A stretch of 12,150 nucleotides of DNA from an uncultured Lachnospiraceae bacterium (GTDB taxonomy: Bacteria; Bacillota; Clostridia; Lachnospirales; Lachnospiraceae): contig CAJTSL010000077.1 of the NCBI GenBank assembly GCA_910578845.1, positions 1 through 12,150 on the forward strand. Reading direction: 5' to 3'. The translations under genes and the position numbers were made by a program. This document shows positions 6,119 through 12,150 of this stretch, piece after piece; the stretch's first letter is position 1, and every line of letters begins with the position of its first letter. Under the pieces are notes generated by a model. The model saw nothing but the letters and a program-made list of their open reading frames with translations, was not told the origin of the DNA and did no database searches.

Positions 6119-6786
6119 TCATCTCCATATTTTATGCGAAGGCCTACGCCTTGATGTCTATATTTGATCAGGCATATCGTAGAGATCATCAAAACCAATG
6201 CGCCGGCAAAGAGCCATCCTGCATTTTGGCTCTTCTCCCCATGGCTCATAGGGAAAAGGAAAAATAAGCCCAACCTTTCTTTCAAGCCATAATTAGCAAG
6301 ATAATAAAGCATGGATGCCATATAACCTGCGATAGCATTGCCCGCCATACCGGCTACCGTGAATCCGACCGCTCCTAAAAAGAGCGCGCTTGATGTGCCT
6401 CCAATGATATGATAGATTCTGACGTCACTTTCACATAACTTCATCACGCCCACACAAATGGCCATGAGCAATACAAGCGTTAGGAACGCATATAGCACCC
6501 TCATGATACATAACCTACCGTAATCAAACCGCTTGGCGCAAATCACGTCCCTTACGTTTTCGTCCTGTTCCGGTGAGAAAACCGGGACGAGCAATATGGC
6601 ACCAAGCAAACAAAGCCAGAATTCGATCGGTTTGGCAGCTTCTATCTCCGTCAAGGCATTTACATTAAACAAAACCGGTGTTACTATCGCGGCAGAGACT
6701 GCCACCAGAAACGGTAACCTGAAATGATGCTTTAGATTCACGCTAATGATTTTTCCATATATCCTGATGCCGAAACCTGTTTGCAC
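6115..6786 (-). CDS. ABC exporter membrane subunit (second permease)
   Basis: 223-aa integral membrane protein with about six hydrophobic helices (roughly 24-40, 56-70, 93-115, 127-146, 149-165, 191-207). It has no nucleotide-binding motifs. Sequence is poorly diagnostic, but size, helix count and position directly after an ABC-2 permease indicate a partner membrane subunit. Start: GTG 6786, with AAAGGGGGA seven bases upstream, inside the end of the preceding permease (44-nt overlap). A later start would cut into the N-terminal amphipathic segment before the first helix. The stop overlaps the ATG of the ferritin-like gene, so the three are probably translated in a coupled manner. Confidence 0.72.
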   Translation of the reverse strand: MQTGFGIRIYGKIISVNLKHHFRLPFLVAVSAAIVTPVLFNVNALTEIEAAKPIEFWLCLLGAILLVPVFSPEQDENVRDVICAKRFDYGRLCIMRVLYAFLTLVLLMAICVGVMKLCESDVRIYHIIGGTSSALFLGAVGFTVAGMAGNAIAGYMASMLYYLANYGLKERLGLFFLFPMSHGEKSQNAGWLFAGALVLMISTICLIKYRHQGVGLRIKYGDE

Positions 6787-8002
6787 GCCATAATCCCCCT
6801 TTCCTCGCCTTATTATATATAACTGCGCTCCCGATCACTGTGAGAAAAGCCAAAACCAGATATCCGATCCGGTTTTCTAAGAAAAGCTTCTCCTTCGCCA
6901 AGAACAACGACGGGTCCCCTAATGTATTATGCCGTATCACCAGCGCATACCTGGTGAAATCTGCAATAAGCTGCTGAGATGAAGTCGCCATATACCACCA
7001 GACACCCTGTATGAAAATCGCAAAAAACGGGGAAACCAATTCGGATAACAACGCGCCAATCGCCGTTACAGCCAAAATAGACGGGCAAAGCCATATCGCC
7101 ATGAGAATGAGCGCCCTTCCTATTAATATCTGTTTATCGGGATACAACGCGCATACCCCTACCAGTGCATGAGCAAATGTCAAGAACACCGGTATGAGCA
7201 TGCAGCATACCATCGCCAGATATCTTGTCAGAACAAGCTTAAAAGAAGAGATCTCCCTGGTGTATACTAACATTTCCATGCGGCTCCTCTTATCCGCCTG
7301 CCATAATCCCGCACAGACGAAAGCCGGCATGATGCTTAGCAATATCCCCATATAATCACAATAGAGCCTGCCATAAGATTCGGCAATCCGGGACGCATCC
7401 GTTACTTCCTCATATTCTGCTAACGCTTCCTCATACGTCATCGGGGTTTTCGCAAAATTGGACTGCAAATAGCGCACGGAATATTTTGATCCTCCCCCGA
7501 TCAACTTGTCTGCCCGCTCCATCAGTTCTAAGAACCGCTCATAGGTGACCTGCTCCGGGATCCGGTATTGCGGAAGCTTTGCCTCATGATAAGTCGTGAC
7601 CGGATTCTGATTCTCATCGAAAACTGTCTCATAGTGAGCGTTTTCATATCCCGTGAAGCCATCCAGCTCTTCTTTTTCCAATCCGGTCAGTTCCTTAAGG
7701 ATATATGCCATTTCGATGCTATCGCTCTCTTTTAGCCTCACTGCCTTATAGCCAAAGACGGGATAAGCCACGTAGCTTCCTTCTAAATACTCGCATAACA
7801 GGCTTTCTGTCGCAGCAGGCATTACAACCTCCGGCGTCTCTTTGATCCTGTCCCCGTATGTCTCTCCTTCGCGTGGCGGCATAAGCGGCGCCTCTAGCTC
7901 CGGCATGAACTGCGATGCGTACATGGCGATTATGGCAACGGTATATAGGATAAACACAAGGGAACATACTGTCTTCTTACTTTCCTTCCAGAACAAAGCC
8001 AT
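6743..8002 (-). CDS. ABC-2 type permease with large external loop
   Basis: 419-aa ABC exporter permease. TM1 is at about 11-31, followed by an external domain of about 180 residues (32-213) rich in Glu and Tyr, then five or more helices (about 215-233, 261-285, 295-318, 322-338, 379-396). This split layout is typical of ABC-2 permeases in Firmicutes that export peptides or lipid-linked compounds. Start: ATG 8002, two bases after the ATPase stop, with GGGGGGAGAG upstream; a longer frame to 8041 would run into the ATPase gene without a ribosome binding site. The external domain may bind substrate, which is inference. The C-terminus ends in a basic cytoplasmic tail. Confidence 0.85.
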   Translation of the reverse strand: MALFWKESKKTVCSLVFILYTVAIIAMYASQFMPELEAPLMPPREGETYGDRIKETPEVVMPAATESLLCEYLEGSYVAYPVFGYKAVRLKESDSIEMAYILKELTGLEKEELDGFTGYENAHYETVFDENQNPVTTYHEAKLPQYRIPEQVTYERFLELMERADKLIGGGSKYSVRYLQSNFAKTPMTYEEALAEYEEVTDASRIAESYGRLYCDYMGILLSIMPAFVCAGLWQADKRSRMEMLVYTREISSFKLVLTRYLAMVCCMLIPVFLTFAHALVGVCALYPDKQILIGRALILMAIWLCPSILAVTAIGALLSELVSPFFAIFIQGVWWYMATSSQQLIADFTRYALVIRHNTLGDPSLFLAKEKLFLENRIGYLVLAFLTVIGSAVIYNKARKGGLWRANRFRHQDIWKNH

Positions 8003-8004
8003 GG

Positions 8005-8910
8005 CTATCTCTCCCCCCTCTCTGCCCGTAACTGCCCACACCCATGCTGGTCAAGGCAATACATATAGGCATCCTCACAATTTGGCTCCACCATCCATGC
8101 GTCAAACCGCTCCGGCATCTTGTCTGCGATCAGCCGGACATGCACCGACGCACCCTGATTTGCCATACCGGTCACCATATAATCCTTCTTGATTTCCTGC
8201 AAGCGCTCTTTCAAAAGCTTCGCTTCAAATACCTTGCCTCTGGCATTTTCAAGCAGCTCTTCCACCGTCCCCTGCCATAGGATCTCCCCTTCATTCATCA
8301 CTGCGACTTTCTCGCACGTCGCTTCGATATCCCCTGCAATATGTGTTGACAGGATGACAATCCTCTCCTGCGCCACCTCGCAGAGAAGATTACGGAAACG
8401 GATTCTTTCCTCCGGGTCAAGGCCTGCGGTCGGCTCATCTACAATCAGCACCCTTGGATCATGTAAAAGCGCCTGCGCAATGCCAAGCCTCCTCTTCATG
8501 CCCCCTGAAAGCTTCTTGACCTTTTTCTTCTTCTGTCCTTCCAGGTTGACTTTTTCGGTCAATATATCGATGCGTTTTTCCCTCTCCTTGGCAGGCATCC
8601 CGGATAACGCCCCCAAATAATCAAGGCATTCGTAAACTGTCATGGATGGGTACATAGAAAACTCCTGCGGCAGGTAGCCAATCATTCCCCGGATTTTTTT
8701 CCCATTTTCAATGGGTACGCCGCATACCCGGATTTCCCCTGACTGCTTGGCATGCAGCGTCGCCAGAGTCTTCATTAACGTCGTCTTGCCGGCCCCGTTC
8801 CTCCCCAACAGGCCGAACATCCCTTGGGGAATATATAGCGTAATATCCTTCAACGCCTGCTTCTTCCCATAGAACTTATTCACATGCTCCATAATAATTT
8901 CATCTTTCAT
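8005..8910 (-). CDS. ABC transporter ATP-binding protein
   Basis: 301-aa nucleotide-binding subunit powering the exporter formed with the two permeases downstream. Seen: Walker A GRNGAGKT (36-43), Q-loop Gln82 (YLPQEF), signature LSGGM (134-138), Walker B VLIVDEP with Glu159, D-loop GLDP (163-166) and H-loop His190. Similar to the CcmA/BcrA-type subfamily used in antibiotic-peptide efflux and multidrug export. The C-terminal 80 residues form an accessory domain as in that group. Start ATG 8910; AAAGGAG is 12 bases upstream, a rather long spacing, and no better start is available. It follows the kinase gene by 141 bp containing a terminator-like hairpin, so this operon probably has its own promoter, perhaps activated by the neighbouring response regulator. 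Confidence 0.95.
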   Translation of the reverse strand: MKDEIIMEHVNKFYGKKQALKDITLYIPQGMFGLLGRNGAGKTTLMKTLATLHAKQSGEIRVCGVPIENGKKIRGMIGYLPQEFSMYPSMTVYECLDYLGALSGMPAKEREKRIDILTEKVNLEGQKKKKVKKLSGGMKRRLGIAQALLHDPRVLIVDEPTAGLDPEERIRFRNLLCEVAQERIVILSTHIAGDIEATCEKVAVMNEGEILWQGTVEELLENARGKVFEAKLLKERLQEIKKDYMVTGMANQGASVHVRLIADKMPERFDAWMVEPNCEDAYMYCLDQHGCGQLRAERGER

Positions 8911-8960
8911 TAGAAAATAGCGCTCCTTTCACGAAGTATTAGATAGGCAGTAACCAATCA

Positions 8961-8973
8961 GCGATTGCATCGC
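8961..8973. promoter_or_regulatory. Short palindrome upstream of the ABC operon
   Basis: GCGAT-TGC-ATCGC, a perfect 5-bp dyad around a 3-bp centre, about 50 bp before the ATPase start. No consensus -35/-10 pair is evident in this 141-bp gap, which would fit an activator-dependent promoter. The dyad is a candidate protein-binding site. Confidence 0.25.
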
Positions 8974-8983
8974 ATCACCAAAA

Positions 8984-9024
8984 ATAATGGCATGACGACT
9001 TCCTATTCATCGCCATGCCATTAT
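8984..9024 (-). terminator. Terminator hairpin after the two-component operon
   Basis: On the minus strand, ATAATGGCATG (9024-9014) pairs perfectly with CATGCCATTAT (8994-8984). Allowing one G-U pair the stem continues four more base pairs (GCGA with UCGU), giving about 15 bp around an 11-nt loop, followed by four U (8983-8980). It begins 28 nt after the kinase stop. The U-run is short and the stem only partly GC, so termination may be incomplete. Confidence 0.6.
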
Positions 9025-9058
9025 CATAAACGCTACTTTTCAACTTTTTATCTACTTT
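9022..9058. repeat. 37-bp direct repeat, copy at the kinase 3' end
   Basis: Agrees at 30 of 37 positions with 11054-11090 in the same orientation. On the minus strand the shared core reads GATAAA-n-AGTTGAAAA-n-TAG, then four unmatched bases, then TATGATA. It spans the last codons and stop of the kinase gene and runs into the terminator hairpin. Confidence 0.5.
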
Positions 9059-10284
9059 CCCATCTTTTTATCCGCATCTTCTTCCAAAGCTTCTCCAAAC
9101 CACGCCGTAACTTTTCCCCCATATCTTCCGTTTTCAAGGAGTAATTCCCCATGACATTTCTCACAGATGATCTTGCTCATATATAATCCTACCCCGAAAT
9201 GTATCTTCTCGTTCTGCCATGTCTCTTGCTCGCCCCGGTAAAATGGTTTCGTAGCCTGTCGCAACGCCTCTTTCGAGAAACCTTCCCCATCGTCTTCTAC
9301 CGATAGCATAAGCTTTCCGTCTTCTAACATGATGGTGATTTCCAGCCTGCTCTTCGCATAACGCACCGCATTGGAGAGCAGATTCTCATATACTTCCAAT
9401 ACAAGCGCCTCGTCTATCCGTATGTTTGTCATCGGCACATCCATCGCTTTCGTGATAGATACGCTTGCATTTGCTCCTGCTTTCACATATGCCTTCCCAT
9501 TTGCGCTTACGCCTCCGTCCACACATGTCACATAAGCGGTCTGCAACTCCCCCGATAGCAGAGCGCCGATTTCCATACACTTTCCTACCAATTCTCCGAA
9601 ATCGGTCTCATCCCGTTCCGGCACGATATCCTCTAGTTTCTGCAACGCATTCATTTTCTGCGTATAACGCTCTAGCCTGTCAATCTGCGCCCCCATCATT
9701 TTAAGGATTTCCATCACTTTCTCTTCCGGCACTTCTCCGCCCGGTATATATTTCTCGAGCAAATCGCGATATCCTTTCAACACCGTAATCGGCGTACGCA
9801 TATCATGGGAAAATGCGGCATTGACGCTCTTTCTCTCTTCTAGTGTCCTCCACATCTCCTGATTATTCTGGTAGAGCGTGCTTCTCATTTTCTCAAAAGA
9901 CTGACATAGCATGCCAAGCTCATTTTTCTTATGATATGCAACGGAGAAATCAAGGCGATTATCCGCAATCTTAGATGTGGCATCCGCCAGAGCCTGTATC
10001 GGTTCTTCGAGTTCCCGCTTATAAAAGAATGCGCCTGTCATAAAAAGAGCGAACAAAACCCACAAAGGTATCAAGACAAGCTGCCCATAATAAATAAACC
10101 AGAAGATTATTTCCTCCCAACCCGTATCCCACGCATTATAATTCTGAAAATCCTGTAAATAATTGCATATTATCCCAATAACATAACTTCCCCCATATGC
10201 CACAATGACGCCAAAAGGTATATAAAAGATAAAGCTCCATTTCATTGACCGTGACAGCTTTTTCATACGTCTTTTCATACCCAT
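9052..10284 (-). CDS. Sensor histidine kinase, short-loop membrane type
   Basis: 410-aa kinase that phosphorylates the response regulator encoded just before it. Order: TM1 (about 16-39), a short external loop of about 20 residues, TM2 (about 60-88), HAMP (about 89-142), HisKA with FSHDMRTP (phospho-His160), and HATPase_c with N-box ENLLSN (300-305), G1 DDGEG (331-335), F-box FYRG (348-351) and G2 GVGLYMSK (364-371). The tiny external loop suggests sensing within the membrane or through a partner transporter, as in envelope-stress kinases. An extra Gly/Ala/Val-rich stretch of about 25 residues (257-282) lies between the HisKA and ATPase domains. ATG 10284 overlaps the regulator stop; ATG 10278, forming ATGA with that stop, is an equally possible start. 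Confidence 0.93.
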   Translation of the reverse strand: MGMKRRMKKLSRSMKWSFIFYIPFGVIVAYGGSYVIGIICNYLQDFQNYNAWDTGWEEIIFWFIYYGQLVLIPLWVLFALFMTGAFFYKRELEEPIQALADATSKIADNRLDFSVAYHKKNELGMLCQSFEKMRSTLYQNNQEMWRTLEERKSVNAAFSHDMRTPITVLKGYRDLLEKYIPGGEVPEEKVMEILKMMGAQIDRLERYTQKMNALQKLEDIVPERDETDFGELVGKCMEIGALLSGELQTAYVTCVDGGVSANGKAYVKAGANASVSITKAMDVPMTNIRIDEALVLEVYENLLSNAVRYAKSRLEITIMLEDGKLMLSVEDDGEGFSKEALRQATKPFYRGEQETWQNEKIHFGVGLYMSKIICEKCHGELLLENGRYGGKVTAWFGEALEEDADKKMGK

Positions 10285-10946
10285 TTATATCCCATCCCCC
10301 ATATGGTCTCCAGATGATATTCTTCCCCATATCCTTTGAGCTTTGCGCGGATGCGCCTGATATGCTCCGCTACGACACTGGCATCCCCAAGCGCATCATA
10401 TCCCCATATTTTCTCATAAATACGTTCTTTGTCGAACACTTGCCCCGCATTCATAGACAGTAGTTCAATAATCTCAAACTCTTTCTTTGCCAGGCTGACC
10501 ACATTTTCCTCTACGGTAAGCGTCTTCGCAGAATAATCAATGGCACATTGCCCGAAGAAACGCACATTCGCTTCCACCGGCTTCCTTCTCTCTCTGCGGA
10601 TATGCGCCGCCACCCTTGCGCCAAGCTCATCAATGGAAAACGGCTTTATGATATAATCATCCCCGCCCGCTGCAAAGCCTTTGATCTTATCACTGTCCTC
10701 TATTCTCGCTGTCAGGAAGAGAATCGGGCACGCCACATATTTCCTGATCTTTTCACAAAGGACAGTCCCCTCCATATCCGGCATATTGACATCAAGCAGG
10801 ATCAAGTCCGGGTTCATGGTAATTTTCTCCAATGCCTCTGTCCCGCTGTATGCACATATCGCCTCATAATGGTTGATTTCGAAATAATCTTTCAATAGGC
10901 TAACAACGTCCTTTTCATCATCTACAATCAACAACCTGTATGCCAT
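10275..10946 (-). CDS. OmpR-family response regulator
   Basis: 223-aa DNA-binding response regulator. The receiver domain (1-117) has acidic Asp9/Asp10, phospho-acceptor Asp52 (LLDVNMPD), Thr79 and Lys101 (IIKPFS). The winged-helix Trans_reg_C domain (about 128-223) has the KEFEIIELL helix, the recognition-helix region SVVAEHIRRIRAKL (190-203) and the C-terminal IWGMGYKW hairpin. Start ATG 10946 has GGGGAG six bases upstream. It is the first gene of the pair with the kinase and likely controls itself and the ABC operon downstream; a 9-bp direct repeat in its upstream region is a candidate site. Confidence 0.95.
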   Translation of the reverse strand: MAYRLLIVDDEKDVVSLLKDYFEINHYEAICAYSGTEALEKITMNPDLILLDVNMPDMEGTVLCEKIRKYVACPILFLTARIEDSDKIKGFAAGGDDYIIKPFSIDELGARVAAHIRRERRKPVEANVRFFGQCAIDYSAKTLTVEENVVSLAKKEFEIIELLSMNAGQVFDKERIYEKIWGYDALGDASVVAEHIRRIRAKLKGYGEEYHLETIWGMGYKWV

Positions 10947-10983
10947 TTACGACTCCCCTTTTCTCTTGCATAATAGTTAGGCA

Positions 10984-11043
10984 ATTATGAAACACCCTCT
11001 CCATAACCAGATCCTTTGCAAAATGAACGCGCGCCCAGATCCT
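10984..11043 (-). promoter_or_regulatory. Candidate activator-type promoter with direct repeat upstream of the response regulator
   Basis: Minus-strand AGGATCTGG occurs exactly twice, at 11043-11035 and 11015-11007, 28 bp apart. A -10-like CATAAT (10989-10984) lies 17 bp downstream of where the nearer copy occupies the -35 position; no TTGACA-like box is present. This would suit a promoter activated by a protein binding the repeats, possibly the regulator itself. Speculative. Confidence 0.3.
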
Positions 11044-11053
11044 ATTCTTAAAA

Positions 11054-11090
11054 TATCATACTACCTATTTTTCAACTATTTATCAACTTT
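11054..11090. repeat. 37-bp direct repeat, copy at the Nudix-HD 3' end
   Basis: Partner of 9022-9058 (30 of 37 identical, same orientation). As in the other copy, the repeat covers the end and stop of the preceding gene; the G of the stop codon (TGA here, TAG there) starts the GATAAA core. The two copies bracket the regulator-kinase pair. Confidence 0.5.
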
Positions 11091-12057
11091 TTAAACATGC
11101 CTGATATAATTCTTTTCCCATCTTCTCTTCAAAATACTTCTTTAACTCGATATTCCTATCCCACTTCTCCTGTGGATAATAGCCATATCTACCTTTCACA
11201 TCGTTCATGCGCTCCTCGAGAGAGACAATGCCATCGGCCTTTGCTATAGAGTCGCATAACTGGATAAGATAATCATAATCATCATAAGTCATCCCAGACA
11301 GCAGCGCCGCAATCTCTTCCTGTTTCTCCTTGGCAACGTCAAACTTCCCGATATAGTCATCCAGCTTCTGCAAATTAAAAGAATGCGATAACGCAACTTT
11401 CGCCGCCTCTGGATAGCCAAGCTCCATCAGATAATGATAACCGTCATAGACATGAGCAAGATGGCTTACGCCAAAGCGCCTGCCAATATCGTGGAGCAAC
11501 CCAAGCACATATGCCTTATCCGGGTCAAGCCCACCACATTGGCCCGCCACTGCGCGTGCCGCGTTCGCCACATGAACACTATGCATCTCCCACGCGCCCG
11601 GATTGCATTCCACAGCTTCCTCTAACATCATCTTCGCCACTGCCACGGAAGGGAACGTTGCTGCCTCACGCTCCTTATAAAACTGAAACAACACTGGCGT
11701 GATGTCCGGATAAGTCACATTGTCCGGGAGCGTAGGAAATGTTCCCACTTCCGCCATTTCGCTATTTGGCATCTTCCCAAGCTCATGAATGACTGCCTGG
11801 AAAACCATTCCTCCCAAACCGCCCGCACAATAATCACAAAGCGGCGCTATATAGAAATCTGTCGCCCCCGATTCTTCGTACAATTCCCGCTTCGCTGCTT
11901 CCATCGGCGTCTCTCCTGACTCCACATGTCCGCCCTGCGTCTCCCAGGTCTCCCGCTTTTGGTGGCGGCTTAAGAGCAGCTTTCCCTGATAGCTTGATAA
12001 AACCACCACATAGGTATATTCTTGCAAAGTACCGGCTTCGTATATTTGACAAGTCAT
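11083..12057 (-). CDS. Nudix hydrolase - HD phosphohydrolase fusion
   Basis: 324-aa soluble two-domain protein. The N-terminal Nudix domain (about 14-130) carries a perfect Nudix box, G43-x5-E49-x7-REL-x-EE-x-GA (43-65), for Mg-dependent cleavage of nucleoside diphosphate-linked compounds. The C-terminal HD domain (about 155-315) has His162, the His189-Asp190 pair (LLHDIGR) and Asp269 (QLCDSIAKADG), expected metal ligands for a phosphomonoesterase or phosphodiesterase. Together they suggest successive steps on a nucleotide or sugar-nucleotide; the substrate is not predictable. Start ATG 12057 has AAAGGAG nine or so bases upstream. It is separated from the response regulator by 136 bp, so a shared transcript is possible but not needed. 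No membrane segment. Confidence 0.92.
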   Translation of the reverse strand: MTCQIYEAGTLQEYTYVVVLSSYQGKLLLSRHQKRETWETQGGHVESGETPMEAAKRELYEESGATDFYIAPLCDYCAGGLGGMVFQAVIHELGKMPNSEMAEVGTFPTLPDNVTYPDITPVLFQFYKEREAATFPSVAVAKMMLEEAVECNPGAWEMHSVHVANAARAVAGQCGGLDPDKAYVLGLLHDIGRRFGVSHLAHVYDGYHYLMELGYPEAAKVALSHSFNLQKLDDYIGKFDVAKEKQEEIAALLSGMTYDDYDYLIQLCDSIAKADGIVSLEERMNDVKGRYGYYPQEKWDRNIELKKYFEEKMGKELYQACLKS

Positions 12058-12074
12058 TCTCTTTGTCTCCTTTT

Positions 12075-12103
12075 ATTGTATATAATCATAGGCGATTGCG
12101 AAA
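12075..12103 (-). promoter_or_regulatory. Weak promoter candidate for the Nudix-HD gene
   Basis: Minus-strand TACAAT (12080-12075) with a poor -35 (TTTCGC, 12103-12098) at 17 bp. The AT-rich run TATGATTATATACAAT offers other -10 registers. The -10 lies only 18 bp from the ATG, so its start site would be very close to the AAAGGAG ribosome binding site. Confidence 0.2.
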
Positions 12104-12150
12104 CTCCTATTTCCCAAAACCTAATTATGCAAAATAGACAAGATCACGAG

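Noticed and set aside
8003..8041. Upstream extension of the first permease to 8041
   Set aside because: It would overlap the ATPase gene without a ribosome binding site, while ATG 8002 has GGGGGGAGAG directly upstream.
1..12150. CRISPR array, tRNA/rRNA genes, transposase or phage genes
   Set aside because: No regularly spaced identical repeats, tRNA-like cloverleaf or mobile-element protein was recognised on either strand.

Overview
All convincing genes in this window lie on the minus strand, so transcription runs from position 12150 towards 1. Protein sequences, strong AGGAGG-type ribosome binding sites, short gene-to-gene overlaps and moderate base composition point to a low-to-moderate G+C Firmicute. 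The family combination (MecA_N-type PBP, ABC-2 exporter with a large external loop, ferritin-like protein with an MWSP motif) suggests Clostridia, most likely Lachnospiraceae. This is inferred from family resemblance; there is no rRNA or marker gene here.

Layout in the direction of transcription. (1) 12057-11083: a Nudix hydrolase fused to an HD-domain phosphohydrolase. (2) 10946-9052: an OmpR-family response regulator and its histidine kinase, ending at a strong hairpin (9024-8984). (3) 8910-5543: a tight four-gene operon with an ABC ATPase, two membrane permeases and a ferritin-like metal-binding protein, joined by 2-nt spacing, a 44-nt overlap and a 4-nt ATGA overlap. (4) A gene-free stretch holding a nested ~121-bp inverted repeat (5341-5461), then a DUF1905-like small protein (5274-4990) with its own promoter. 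(5) A 416-bp stretch with a TTGACA-N17-TAATAT promoter, a BlaI/MecI-like dyad, a possible 43-aa leader ORF and hairpins, leading into a class B, MecA_N-type penicillin-binding protein (4573-2324) and an exported protein of unknown function (2484-1150). (6) A CPBP-family intramembrane protease (997-77) with its own promoter and a dyad at its start site.

Working together: the short-loop histidine kinase, response regulator and ABC exporter resemble envelope-stress or peptide-antibiotic detoxification modules. The low-affinity-type PBP, its exported partner and the CPBP protease are also envelope functions. The window is plausibly a cell-envelope defence neighbourhood, but no single gene proves a substrate.

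Most notable observation: the last 161 nt of the PBP gene also encode, one frame over, the signal/anchor segment of the next gene. The overlap contains a degenerate 15-bp tandem repeat read as a Gly/Asp/Asn/Thr tail in one frame and as a hydrophobic A-I-P-L-type pentad helix in the other. An AGAGGAGG ribosome binding site lies inside the PBP gene at the correct distance from the second start. Other points of interest are the 121-bp nested palindrome, a 37-bp imperfect direct repeat bracketing the two-component pair, and the possible BlaI-type operator and leader ORF upstream of the PBP.
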